Of a stretch of DNA of 64,000 bases, positions 20,732 through 32,385 are shown one piece after another. The position numbers and the translations under genes were made by a program. The notes under the pieces are model-generated. The model saw only the letters and a list, made by a program, of their open reading frames with translations, was not told the DNA's origin and did no database searches. Numbering within the stretch: the stretch's first letter is position 1; every line of letters begins with the position of its first letter. This DNA comes from Arachis hypogaea (taxonomy: Eukaryota; Streptophyta; Magnoliopsida; Fabales; Fabaceae). The stretch lies in NCBI RefSeq assembly GCF_003086295.3, contig NC_092041.1, positions 95,629,827-95,693,826 on the forward strand, given 5' to 3'.

Positions 20732-20910
20732 ATTATCAAGACCTGAAAAACCACTAATAGTCCAAAATAATGCAGCATGCATACGAAAAATGTTACCATC
20801 AACAGAATCATAGACATTAACACCTTTCCATAATTTGTTCAACTCACAAATAAGTGGTTGCAAAAAATATCAAATTATTTTCAGGCATCTTTGGACCAGG
20901 AATTATCATA
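20732..20910 (-). pseudogene. CACTA-1 transposase fragment (middle)
   Basis: This sliver of CACTA-1 lies between the solo LTR (ends 20726, TSD to 20731) and the Ty3 element (starts 20916). The minus-strand translation includes SMIIPGPKMPENN, which matches the LLIPGPKSPGND position of the CACTA-2 transposase at about 27.68 kb. It joins the 38.2-kb fragment upstream and the 6.1-kb fragment downstream in collinear order. Confidence 0.8.
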
Positions 20911-20915
20911 GATAT
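20911..20915. repeat. Target-site duplication GATAT (left copy)
   Basis: GATAT at 20911-20915 recurs at 38238-38242, directly outside the TGTTCCGATGG...GGGTATGAACA termini of the Ty3 element. Confidence 0.9.
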
Positions 20916-21143
20916 TGTTCCGATGGTTATCTAAAACTGTAGGTTGATCTCGGACGAGATCTTCTGTACTGGTCGGAGCTATTGTGTCCGACTTGTTAAT
21001 GGTGGCTGGAGCCGCCGTGTCTGACTTGTTGGACTTGGTGGTGGTGCTGATCCTTCGTCCCCGGAGGGTGGGGGGTACCTGCAAGGGACTCCGATGCTTA
21101 AGTTAGCAAGGGTATTAAGCAGGTATTGAGTAGAATCAGAGTA

Positions 21144-21146
21144 TCA
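21144..21146. repeat. Target-site duplication TCA of CACTA-2 (left copy)
   Basis: TCA precedes CACTACAAC at 21147 and again follows GTTGTAGTG at 32042-32044. The undisturbed target in the other LTR (37667-38237) has a single TCA at this place, which confirms a 3-bp duplication, the size characteristic of CACTA elements. Confidence 0.95.
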
Positions 21147-21780
21147 CACTACAACAAATTCGGGCTGAGGCAACCCTTTAAAAATGTTGCCTATAATAAG
21201 GAAAAGTGTTACCTTTGATAAAAGGCAACACTTTTCGACAAAAAGCAACGCTTTTTGGGGGGTTGGCTATACGGCCGTTACCTTTGGTCTAAGGCAACGT
21301 TTTTGTGTATTAAAGGGAACCCTTTTTAAGGCAACCTTCAATAAACGTTGCCTTTTCTGCAAATAAAGCAACTCCGCAAAAGGGTTGCCTTAGAGCACCC
21401 AAACACAACGCTTGAGATGAGACGTTATGGCAACACTTTTTACGAGTTGTATTTTCTAATACATAAAACAATACTTGTCCTGAGTTTTTTAAGTTGCCTT
21501 TTCATATACCTAAAGCAACACTTGTGCAAGTTTTTTCTAGTTGTTTTTTCATATACCTAAAGCAACCCTTGGCCAGATTTTTTTAGGTTACCTTTTTCAT
21601 ATACCTAAAGCAACACTTGCCCAGGTCTTTTTAAATTGCCTTTTTTATAGAGCTAATGCAACACTTATGTAAGTGTATTTGCAGTTGTCTTTTTTTAATA
21701 CCTAAAGCAACACCTTATTGAGTTTCTCTTATGTTCTCTTTTTTAATATCTAAAACAATATATTTTTTACCTTTGTTATA
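21147..21780. repeat. CACTA-2 left subterminal repeat region
   Basis: A motif of the form AAGCAACACTTG or AAGGCAAC(A/G)TTTT, with the complementary TTGCCTTTT, recurs every 40-70 bp in both orientations. The right end (about 31750-32041) has AGGCAACTTTT and AATGTTGCTT versions of the same motif. Confidence 0.85.
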
Positions 21781-22162
21781 TTTATATGACATTTGAAGGA
21801 TATATAACACCCACATTTGAATAAGCTAATAATATATATTGTATATATATAGAAAGGTCTACCAAGTGCCAATTAACATACTTGCCAAATTACTAAGTCA
21901 AATAAGTAATAAACATAAGTAAGCAAAATACATGTTTTTCTGATGACGAACTTAAACCAAAAAGAAACTAAGTTTTCGACTTGAAACCAAAAAGACTTGG
22001 TGCTTCACCATTGCGCCAAGAATTGCCTTTATGTCTTCAGAGAACTTCATCCAACAATAAGAAAGCTACAGTCAAATTTAAAAGAAAAAAAATTCTAGTA
22101 AAAACATTAGCTATACAATAACATGTATACTCAAGTGTCACAACAATTTAGCACACATATAC

Positions 22163-25109
22163 CTAATCATGATTTGGAATATGAGTCGATGGAGGAGAAT
22201 GCTGAGGAACTAAATTTGGATCTTGTGCACTATTTGCAGACGATTGCTTAGATCGCAAGAGAGAAAGCGCTTCATCAACATTCATACCAGGAGAAGTTTG
22301 TTGCAGCATAAGTTTCACAATATCTTCCAATCCTTGCAGTCGTTGCTTATGGTCATCTAATTCAGTTTTTAAAGTTGTTACCTTCTCTTCACTTTGTTTT
22401 TTTATTTCATCTATTTCTTTATTTTTCTTAAGAGAAGCTTCTGTAACAGTTCTTCCAAAACATCGAACTCTTCCTGGATTCTCTTTACCAAAAACTTTTT
22501 GAAATGCATTAGTAGGAGTTTCTCCAGCTTCTTGGAGATCATCAAGTTTATCCTATAAACACAAACAGCCATAAAACATCCATAAAATAGCAGTCCATGA
22601 TAGCCATAAAACAGGCATAAAATAGGCATAGAACAGCAACTAAATCAGTCATAAAGCAGCCATGAAACAGCCATAAAATAGTAACTATGATAGCCATAAA
22701 ACAGCCATAAATTAGCAGTCCATGATAGCCATAACACAGGCATAAAATAGGCATAGAACAACAATTAAAACAGTCATGTAGCAACCATAAAATAGCCATA
22801 AAACAGCAACCATGACACCCATAAAACAGCCATAAAATAGATACTAAAACAACAACCACGATAGCCATAAAACAACCATAAAATAGCAATTAAAATAACA
22901 ATCCATGACAGCCATAAAATAGCCATAAAATAGCTGCCATGACAGCCATAAAATAGGCATAACATAGCCATAAAACAGCAACTAAACCAGTCATAAAACA
23001 ACAACTAAATCAGCCACAAAACAGCCATGAAACAGCCAAATGACAGCCACAAAGTAGATACTATAACAACAATCATGATAGCCATAAAACAGCAAAGAAA
23101 ATAGCATCCATGACAACCATAAAATAGCATCTAAAACAAGAAAATTATAGAGTAACGAACTTACAATAACAACCTGTGTTTCTACATCAAGTGTTTTCCC
23201 TTTTAGTCCATTCCGAGTTGCAACAAACATTTCAGCTTGATTTGGTTCCTCTTTGTTCTCTTTTTTCTCACGCTACATACCAAGATAGCAATTACAAAGT
23301 TATAACATACTAAAATTAGGGGGAAGTAACGAGTAGAGAATTTTAACTCAAACTTGACCTTACCAAATCAACACGCACTCTTGCAAAATAGATTGGTCCC
23401 ATTTTATGCCTCCATTGTTGCTTCTTGCGATTTTCAGAATTTATAGCACACATGACCTATGTTTAAAATAAACAATGATGAAAAAAATATAAAAATTGAA
23501 AAAGTATACTTGAACATATCAAATAATAATAATTGAAATTCTCTAGCTCACTTTGACAGTTGGAATACTCCAATATGCAATTAGTTTCCGAAATTGTATT
23601 TCTGGAATTTCCAAAGGGCGATTCACCAACATATTCTCAATATTTCCAGAATATGGTTCAAAATGCTTCTTCTTGATTCTTGTTTTGTAACGCTTCCATG
23701 CTCCTTGAACACCAGTCATCACCCATAGCTTTGAAGATTTTGGAAGAATGAACTTTGACTACAAACACACCAATTTCATCATATTATATGAATAAAAAGA
23801 TTATTAACATATGGCATAAAATAAAGATAAATAGAGCTTACATTAATATACTTCCAAATGCGCTTTTTGATATGCTTAGGCACAGCTTTCCAATTAGTGT
23901 ACATCAAGGTAATAAAATCACTATTCTTTCCCATTGTTCCAATAAAATTAGTTAAATCCTTCACTCTTTGAGTAGTTGGCCCCACGGCTGCTCCCTGATC
24001 AAAAGTCACTTCCTCCCTTTCTTCCCAAGTTCTTGCATAAATCTTTAAGCATCTTGTTTTTCCACAAGTCCTTTTAACCTTTGAAGTATCTAAATCAAAA
24101 ATTCAGAAATAGTACAAATTAAAACCAAAGACAGTCGTGAATCATATATGAAGAGGGAAATAGAAATTGAACAAGTATAAAAATTGAACAAGTATAGAAA
24201 TTAAACAAGTATAAAAATTGAACAAGTATAGAGATCGGAAAGGGCAGCCCCACACTCATATGGAAATAGAATTGAACAAGTACATGCACGTTACTATTCT
24301 CGTGAATCATATATGGAATTGTATAATAGATAATGATAAAAAGAAAATGTAAATCAAATAGCAACAAACAAAATTACATCACCTTTTACATGAGCATCTT
24401 CCATAACTTGATCTCCTTCTACATCAAAATTGTCACTTTTATGTTCACCAACATAATCTTCCTCATAGGGGAATTGAACATTTTCTCCATTATTCGAGGA
24501 TGGCCTAGATCTAGCATCCTCAGTAGTTGGAACTTCAATATGTTCCTATTCTCTTTCCACATGAATTCCTTGGTCACCCAAAAAAGCATCAAGAGTCATT
24601 ACTGGACGCTTTAAGTTATTTTTTGAGTTTGTCAAGTTAGCTGGTTCTTTTTCAGCAGCTCTAGCATCCTCACTACATGACTCAAAGTCATCTTCCTCTT
24701 GTCTTTCCACTTCTACTCCTTCCGTATGCAAAAAGGCATCAAGAGCCATTGCTGGACAGTTTGCCTTGCTCTTCATCTTCTTAGGAATTGGTTGTTCTTC
24801 TAGTTGAACATTACTCCTCACTTGGTTATGGGAAGACCTCAAAGACCGGTTCATAACAACTTCTACAAGTGTTTTATTTCTCCCTTCCATTGAATTCTCC
24901 CTATTTTTCTTGTCTCCAATTTTTGAAATCTTCCTCTTAGGCTGTTGTGCTATTTTGGCTTGATTACTTCCTTTATCACCTTTGGTTATAAAATTTCGAA
25001 CTAGTTTTGCAGCAGAAGATACTTCCTTCATTTCAAATTCTTTAACTTTTGCATGAGCTTGATATTTTTTTACCAGCCTTTTCCTCTTTAAAGTTGCTCC
25101 ATTTTCCAT
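22163..25109 (-). pseudogene. CACTA-2 TNPA-like gene (plant transposase, Ptta/En-Spm family), one in-frame stop
   Basis: The ATG is on the minus strand at 25109 (MENGATLKRKR). The first exon codes for a basic, low-complexity N-terminus with a tandem module (MALDAFLHTEGVEVERQEED then MTLDAFLGDQGIHVERE) and a TAG at 24546-24548, after which the same frame stays open. Later exons at about 24.09-23.77, 23.76-23.56, 23.46-23.36, 23.27-23.17 and 22.55-22.16 kb give the conserved Ptta/En-Spm core. It includes KAVPKHIKKRIWKYINV, the GAWKRYKTRIKKKHF motif, and NPGRVRCFGR before a C-terminal coiled-coil-like segment (KKNKEIDEIKKQSEEKVTTL). The gene ends at 22163. TNPA proteins bind the subterminal repeats and help excision. 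The exon borders are from splice consensus only. Confidence 0.8.
22555..23150. repeat. Intronic minisatellite in the CACTA-2 TNPA-like gene
   Basis: About 600 bp built from variants of AGCCATAAAACAGCCATAAA and TAGCAACCATGAC, a higher-order mixture of roughly 11-14-bp units. It lies between the exon ending near 23170 and the final exon starting near 22554, so it is an expanded intron. Long ORFs on the minus strand here (repeated FYGCFMAI-type peptides) are artefacts of the repeat. Confidence 0.9.
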
Positions 25110-25351
25110 TAAGTTGCTGTATAAAAATATAAAACAACCATAAAATACAGTTCCATACGCATCTAATAAGGGAAAGAGGTTACAAGAGAACCACAAATAT
25201 GCAAAATAAAATGAGGATTAAATCAAGTAGTGAACCATAACAAACAATTGCCAAATTCTATATCACAAAATGTTCAAGAAATCAAGTTCAAAACTGCTAA
25301 CATAAAGCGATAAATCTGACTTATATACCATAAAAGAGGGAAACAAGTCGC

Positions 25352-28300
25352 TCAAAAGTCTTCGGAATCATATTCTTCATCCGATCCTGTGTTATACTCT
25401 TGGGAAAAATAGACTTCTTTTGCAACATCGACGAGAACTTCATTCAAATCATTCCTTACCAAGTCTACTTCACCATCATCATTAGGTATAGAAGGAACCG
25501 TCGAATTATCAAATGGCTCATTTTCTTAAGTATCTTCAGCATCAATGTCAACTTGATCACTTATGCTAAATAGGTCCCTTGGAACAGTCTTCATTACATA
25601 ATGTTTATTTTTATCAACTGCATCTTGCACATAGAAGCATTGGTGCACTTGACATGCCAATACAAAAGGCTCTTCCTGATAGCACTTTTTGTTAAAATGC
25701 ACATATGTCGAGCCATAAGCATCCTCCCTAGCCTCATACCAATCACATTTGAACAATGTAACCTTAAAATTTCCATAGTAATCCAACTCAATGATGTCAT
25801 TCACTCTACCATAATAAGAAACATTTCCATGAATTGGATTTGCATCCTTTGTGCTTGCAAAGCTTGTCGTCAATGCAACTAAAGTAACACCACTATTTTG
25901 TGTCTTCCGTCTTACCTCACGTTGCCTAGTGTGAAATCTATATCAGTTAATAAAATAACCAGAATATCTTTTTGCACATTGGGTTGGTCCTCTAGAGAGC
26001 TCTTTTATCCAATTTGGAACATCATGTCGCAAGGCACGTGTTTTAAACCATGTAGGAAAGTTTTTGCTATGGTTTTTAGCTCTCATCCATCTTGTTCCTT
26101 GTTGATAAGTCTCATGCTCACTAAAACCCAAAAGTATAATATTTGTAAGTATAAAACAAAACTATCAAAATTTCTAATTAAAATACAAAAATATAGTAGA
26201 ATTAGTATGATTTACCTAACATAGTCGTCTATTTTGTGACAATTCAATAATATGTAGCTATGAACTTGCTCTCGAGAATTGTCGTCAAGGAGAAAAGGTT
26301 CACCTTTCTTTGCACCCAAAGGAACGCCTCTTTTTGGAAATAGATTTGAAAATGCATCTGTAGTTTCCATCATAGAATTATTAGGTTCATCATTATTTCT
26401 GGGTTGTCTATTCAATTTTGTTTGAACACCAGAATGTAAGTAACGCGAGCAAAATGTCAAACATTCTTCAACCAAATATGCCTCTACAATAGATCCTTCA
26501 GGACGACTTCTGTTTCGAACATAGGACTTCAAAGTACACATGTATCTTTCTGGAGGATACATCCACCGAAATTGAACTGGGCCTCCCAATCTCACTTCAT
26601 TAGCCAAATGAATAGGCAAATGAATCATTATGTCGAAGAAAGAAGGAGGAAAGATCCTCTCTAATTGGCATAATGTTGTGATAATATCCTCTTCTAATTG
26701 ATCTATCTCTTGTAATGTGATAGACTTTTGACACAATTGACGAAAAAATGAGCCAAGTCGAATCAAAGGAACTGCAACTTGATCTGGAAGTATTCCTTTG
26801 ATAGGAATTTGTAACAAATAGTGAAGCATGAAATGAGCATCATGAGTCTTATAACCAGATATTCTTCTCTCTAAAAGGTTCACACACCGAGAAATGTTTG
26901 AAGCAGAGCCATCTGGCAACTTTGCTGTCTTCAAGACGTCACAAAAAATTAACTTTTCAGCATTGGTCATTGAGTAGCATGCCTTTGCCAGCTTCACCTT
27001 TTTGTTACCATTTGTTTTCTTGGGGTGAAGGTTCTTTCGAATGCCCATTTCTTGCAAGTCATATCGAGCATTTGTGTGATCTTTTGTCTTGCCAGAAATA
27101 TCCAAGAGAGTTCCAAGAATACTATCAACTATGTGCTTTTCTATGTGCATCACATCTAGATTGTGTCGTGATGTGTTATACTGCCAATAAGGTAAATCAA
27201 AGAATATTGACCTCTTTTTCCATGGACCATCTTTCTTTGGTTTTAGTTTCCCAAATGAATTATCCACATACTCCAACTGACTTAAAGCTTCAGTACCCGA
27301 CAATAATGGTGGAGCTTGCCTATGTTCTACTTTTCCATTGAAAGATCTTTTGTTAGCTCTCCATGGATGATCCTCAGGCAAAAAGGCACGATGACCCATG
27401 TAGCACATCTTGCGACTATATGTAAGATAGTTAGAACAAGTCCCATGGTTACAACAAGGGCAAGCTAGCTTCCCTTTTGTACTCCAACCAGATAGCATTG
27501 TGTATGTCGAAAAATCACTTATTGTCCACAGAAGAGCTGTATACATTGGGAAGGTTTCATTCTTTGACGCATCATATGTTTCCACCCCGACCTCCCACAA
27601 CTCCTTTAACTCCTCAATCAAAGGTTGCAAGTAAATATCTATATCATTTCCTGGTGACTTTGGTCCAGGGATTAACAACGACAACATAAAGTATTCCTGT
27701 TTCATAGACATCCATGGCGACAAATTATAAGCCATTAAAACAACAGGCCACGTGCTATGAGATATGCTCATGGTTCGATATGGATTGAATCCGTCACTTG
27801 ACAAGCCAAGTCTCACATTACGAGTATCGAGAGCAAAATTTGTATGACGATTGCCAAAGTCCTTCCATGACTGGCCGTCAGCGGGATGCCTTAACTTCTC
27901 ATCTTTTCTGCGTTCTTCATCATGCCACCTCATGCTTTTAGCTGTTTCTAAGCACATGAATAGTCTTTAAAGCCTGGGAATTAGGGGAAAGTGTCGCAAC
28001 GTCTTCACAGCAACATTGTGAGATTTTTTTGAAGGCAAAACATTAGCTTCAACTACAGGATGCACAAACCAACGAGAAGTGCCACATTCATGACAAGATG
28101 TGTCATTCTCATGCTCTTTCCAATATAGCATGCAATCGTTCGGGCATGCGTCAATCTTCTTATACTCAAGACCTAAGTCTCTCACCATAGTCTTGGCTTT
28201 ATTGAAAGAAGTAGGAATATTTAAGTTAGGAACAGCCTCTTTTAGCAACTCTAAGAGAGAAGTAAAAGAGGCATTACTCCACCCATGTTGACACTTTAAC

Positions 28301-28810
28301 AAGTATAATCGAATAGTGAAAGACAACGTAGAAAATCCCTTGCAACCGGGGTATAGTTCTTTGCTAGCCTCTTCAACCAAGTTATAGAATTTCTTTGCTT
28401 CTTCATTCATACCTTCTTTTATCTTTTCCGCTTGTGCCACATCCCTAAATCTATCGTTCAATAAGGCGTCCATGTCGTCATATGAGTTAGTCTCAATCTC
28501 ACTATCAATATCACTATCGCTATCGCTATCAACATCCATGCCAACTACGCTTTCCCCATGATGAATCCATCTCGTATAACCATTAACAAATCCGAAGGCA
28601 ATCAAATGTATATAAATTGTTTGTCTTTTGTGCCACAAGAAATTACAACACTTTGCACAAGGGCATAAAATTTCCTCTCCTTGCGGGCTTCCAATAGAGT
28701 AAGCAAAGTCTAAGAAGTCATTGACACTATTACTAAACTCAACTTTATCTCTCGGTAAACTCATCCAATCCTTTTCTAAGTCTTGCGAAAACCTAATTAT
28801 TAATATATTG
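25352..28810 (-). pseudogene. CACTA-2 TNP2/TNPD-like transposase, nearly complete, two in-frame stops
   Basis: The N-terminal transposase-associated domain (about 28.80-28.55 kb) has DWMSLPRDKVEFSNSVNDFL and the CPCAKC zinc-like motif. It is followed by the conserved ELYPGCKGFSTLSF block and the TNP2 catalytic region (RLGLSSDGFNPYRTM, MYTALLWTISDF, then SRHNLDVMHIEKHIVDSILG). Next is a DUF4218 block ending PVQFRWMYPPERYM (about 26.55 kb). After a short intron (26215-26121, GT-AG on the minus strand) comes the DUF4216 part (NSGVTLVALTTSFAS, YGRVNDIIELDYYG) and an acidic C-terminus. Only two stops break the frame: TAA at 27967-27969 and TAA at 25526-25528. The protein would cut and rejoin element ends in the nucleus. 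It is the best CACTA transposase in the window. Confidence 0.88.
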
Positions 28811-29039
28811 TTACTACTATTTAACCAAGCATGCAAATAATAATATTCATGCATATTAAGTACATAAAACCATAAAAAGGCACATAACAATATTATTATT
28901 AAAATTAAGAAACAATTATATTGCTTATCTAAAGGTAGACTAAATATCAAAAGACATTCAACATGAAAAAAAAAACTGCACAAAGGTCATAATATACATA
29001 TGAAAACCTATAAGTATAAGCAAGATAGAAAAACTTACA

Positions 29040-31288
29040 GAGTCATGGCTCAACAAATTGCAATCTTCAAGTTCTAGAATGTCCACCAATGTTCCTTAAA
29101 CTCCTCCGAAGCAATCTTTCTCTATAAAAGAGTAAAGTATCAAATTTACATTATTCTTTATAAACAATTTAACTCAATCAAAGTGGCAAATAGAACAATC
29201 AATTGAAAAATAATAATCAATTCTATATGAACTTGTTAACTCAGCTAATTACAAAAATTAATAATTTTTTACTTTACATTAAAAATAAATTAATCACTTT
29301 AACTTTAAAAGTTATACACCTGAATTCTAATGCTTTTTAGGTGTGTATATTCTAAAGATATTAAATCCCTGACCATGTTTTTGTGAAGACATAAATTTCT
29401 AAGCAAAAGTAAGTACTTATAGGGCTTTGACCACTGAAAAAAGAGTGACATAAGTCATTCTATTGACTAATAGAAGTACCCATGTGTTTCAACAAAAAAA
29501 AAACTATATGAGTATTTAATTTTTGTTTTTTCTTTTTTTTTTGAAAAATCAGTTTTAAAACTTGATTTTTTAACAAAAATTCCAAATTAAAACCAGTTTT
29601 TGAAAATCCAATTTTAAAACCAATTTTGTCAACTAAAAATCCAGTTTTAAAACTACTTTTTAAAAATCCAATTACCAAACCAGTTTTTTATCAAAAAATC
29701 CACTTTTAAAACCACTTTTAAGACATGAGACACAGAGAAGCAGAGAAAGTGCTTCAAATTAGACACTATAGATAGTTCTAAAACACACTAAAACTATAGT
29801 TAATTGCTGCCTCCATTACTTCACATACAAACACAAATACAAATGCAAAATACCAATTCATGTCATGATTAAAACCAAAACAAATGATAAATTCTGCAGG
29901 AAGTATAATGGTAACTCAGGTGAAGGTATATATCACAAGATTCCAAGCAGTATAATAATTAAATAAATAAAATTCCTCTATAGTTAGAATTTACTTTCAA
30001 TGTGACAGATTATATTACTTTTAGGTAAAATGTAAAATTAAAATTATGTTGTTAACTGTGTAGTTCCTTAACAATCTAAACAAATTAAAAGGTTTATTAT
30101 AGTTAGAACATAGAAAAGAGAAGCACCCATCAACCAAAATAATATAGGTCATTAGCACTTTTCAGTTTTTGTCATAGAAAAAGCAATTACATGAATCAGA
30201 ATTAGTGGAGCAATTGGTAAAGAGCGATAGAAAAAGCAATTACATGAATAAATGCATAAAGTCATGAAGATATATGTAAATCAAATTAGTGGATTTGAAA
30301 TTGGATAACATTATAAAAAGTATATTATCTATACAAGACACATACACACACAACACCAAGACATTAGATTAGACTTGTAATGCACTTATGGGTTCTGTTT
30401 GGTTTTTGCATAGGAAGGCATGTTTGTCCTATTTGCTGGTGCATGTACTCTGCCACTATCATCAAGTGGTCACAAATCTTTGGAAAGATTCATGTGATAG
30501 TAAACCTACACAACTATAGTACAACCATTTTCATTAAAGGACAAACAATTCAACTTAAATCATTATTCTATAAAGTTGATGTCTGTTACTCACCATTCAT
30601 CAATAGTTACTGATCCATTTCTCACGTACTACGCAAAACAAAACCAATTCAAACCTAAAACCAACTAAATAAATGTCTGATGTTATCAGTTACCATTATG
30701 CGCTGTCATTCATCTGAGTTTTCATATCAAGAATAATAGAACTTAACTAGCATGCATCTTAATTGCTTCCAATTAATATAGTCTCTATATAAACATCAAA
30801 AGAAACAAACCCTGCATAGCTACAAATTAAAAAAGAATAATTTCTAAGAATAATTATCATCAATAGTTCACAACAAAGAATTAAATTAGAACCCAAATTT
30901 CACTCTAATAATTAATAACTGATATTTTTTTGTGACATGTAATTAAAAAGAAACAAGAATTAACAACATATAAAGATAGCAATAATCAAATGAAATTAGT
31001 AGTGATCATCAGATAACACCAATAATAATATTTTGCCTACAAAACCCTTTGAATCCATGGAACCATGCTTCTGCAATTTTCTCCAAATCATTATTAAAAT
31101 AACCATTCTTCTGCATCATATCTATCATCAAATACCGCTTCTCCTAATTTGCAAGTACAAAGATCTAATTCATATAAGTTTTTTTTCCAATGGGCACCAC
31201 TACAGAGACACTAGTTGGAATCGATTGAAGGATTGAATTAAACGGAAGAGAAAATCAAATAGGTAAAACAGAGAGCGCAAGAAGAAAA
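29040..31288. other. CACTA-2 upstream non-coding region
   Basis: AT-rich sequence between the transposase N-terminus and the GC-rich block near the right end. It holds no recognisable coding. At about 29490-29730 is an array of AAATCCAGTTTTAAAAC-like units whose complement closely matches the subterminal array of the hAT element at 50500-50900. Confidence 0.6.
29490..29730. repeat. AAATCCxxTTTTAAAACC array inside CACTA-2
   Basis: Repeats of the type AAAATCCAATTTTAAAACC alternate with AACTxxTTTTT. On the complementary strand the order and wording (ACTGGTTTTAAAATTGG, ATTTTTAAAAA) are the same as in the hAT right subterminal region. No hAT terminus (TAGGGGTGGGCA) was found beside it. Confidence 0.75.
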
Positions 31289-31634
31289 CTAATTACTTGG
31301 TGAGCTACGACGATAGAAGCGTTGATCGGAGAGAGTGAAGCTGCGAAGAGGAGGAGGTGAGATAGGGGAAGAAGAGGAAGAACAAGAAGGGTTTCTCAAA
31401 GGTGACCGCGTACTTGGGGCTAAGACAGGGGCGGAGAGCACCGCGAAGGAGAGCACCGCGCCGACGCCTTTGAAAGGGAACACCGCCCCGTCGCCCACAG
31501 CACCGCGAACGAGACCAGAAGTTGAACGCCGGGACCTCCTGCTGCCGTTTATGTCCCCTTTTATGTTGATTAGGGAAGTTAGGGCTTATGGTGGGTGCTG
31601 GGCATAGTGATGATGAACTTACTGAAGCACTCAC
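31289..31634 (-). other. GC-rich block at the 5' end of CACTA-2 (leader exon or captured host fragment)
   Basis: A sharp rise in GC sits next to the AT-rich right terminus, with overlapping ORFs on both strands (minus 31305-31634 and 31289-31498; plus 31335-31607). In a minus-strand element this is where the transcript would start, so it may be the promoter and first non-coding exon. The composition is also what a captured host exon would look like. No protein family is recognised in any frame. Confidence 0.4.
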
Positions 31635-31749
31635 TAGAAATGATTTAAGGAAAACTAAAGGTCTTTCTTTTTTTTTCTAAGTTATTTGATTGGAAAGTAA
31701 ATATTGGGGGGAATAGGATGAAACGTTTCCCTCTAAAATTTTTAGCTAT

Positions 31750-32041
31750 GAATAATTTTAGGCAACTTTTTATAAATGTTATTTACTCAATTTTTTTTAT
31801 AACTTTTATAAAATGATGTATTTTTATTTAAAAATGTTGTCTTAAATATTTTATATTGTAAGATTTTTTAAGTGTTGTGTTAGATATCAAAGACAACAAT
31901 TTTTGTGCGTGGCCAAAAATTTAGTTATCTTAGCCTTATTCAAAAGTAACACATCAAAAATGTTGTCTTTGCCTATCTAAGGCAACTTTTGTTAAATGTT
32001 GCTTCGAATAAGGGTTACCTTAGGCCAAAAATGTTGTAGTG
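31750..32041. repeat. CACTA-2 right subterminal region and terminal inverted repeat
   Basis: Multiple AGGCAACTTTT and AAATGTTGCTT motifs lead to the terminal GGTTACCTTAGGCC and TTGTAGTG. The complementary strand reads CACTACAACATTTTTGGCC, matching the left end. Confidence 0.9.
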
Positions 32042-32385
32042 TCAGTTATACCTGGGTGCTCCAGTGTATTTATAATGGTGAGATGTGGCCTCCTTGTGGA
32101 TAAGATAAGTTAGTTATCTTATCTTATCTTTATCTTTGAATGAGGTCATCATATCTTTATGGGAACCGCCTTTATCTTTCTGGGCTTTGGCTGCCTTTAG
32201 ATTGGGCTGTGTTCCTTCGTTTTGGGCCTGCTTTGGGCTCCTTTGGCGATTTGGCCGAGCTCTTTGAGAAGAGGTTGGATATTGGCCGAGCTTTTTGAGA
32301 AGAGGTCGGATAGTCTGACCTGAAGAGGTCGGTCAGCTTGTCGCTAAACATCCCGGGTCGGACAGCTTGACCCAGGGTATGAACA

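Larger units (their letters stand above)
21147..32041 (-). mobile_element. CACTA-2: complete CACTA (En/Spm) transposon, 10,895 bp
   Basis: It is flanked by a TCA duplication. Terminal inverted repeats begin CACTACAACA at both ends and stay similar for about 30 bp, including (T/A)AGG(C/T)AACCCTT. Subterminal regions carry many copies of AAGGCAAC/AAGCAACACTT motifs, the expected binding sites of a TNPA-type protein. Two minus-strand genes are present in normal CACTA order: a TNP2/TNPD-like transposase (about 28.8-25.35 kb) and a TNPA/Ptta-like gene (25.11-22.16 kb). Each has one or two in-frame stops, so it looks recently inactivated. Confidence 0.95.
20916..32385 (-). repeat. 3' LTR of the Ty3 element, split by CACTA-2
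   Basis: Segments 20916-21146 and 32045-32385 together give 572 bp that align throughout with the intact LTR at 37667-38237. The termini are TGTTCCGATGG and GGGTATGAACA. I see roughly 17 substitutions and a 1-bp indel by eye, so it is older than the nested 6944-17011 element. The break is at GAGTATCA, where the intact LTR reads GAGTATCAGTTATACC. Confidence 0.9.

Noticed and set aside
22548..23230. Minus-strand ORFs of 76-113 residues rich in FYGCFMAI-type repeats, resembling membrane peptides
   Set aside because: They are translations of the intronic minisatellite and lie between conserved exons of the TNPA-like gene.
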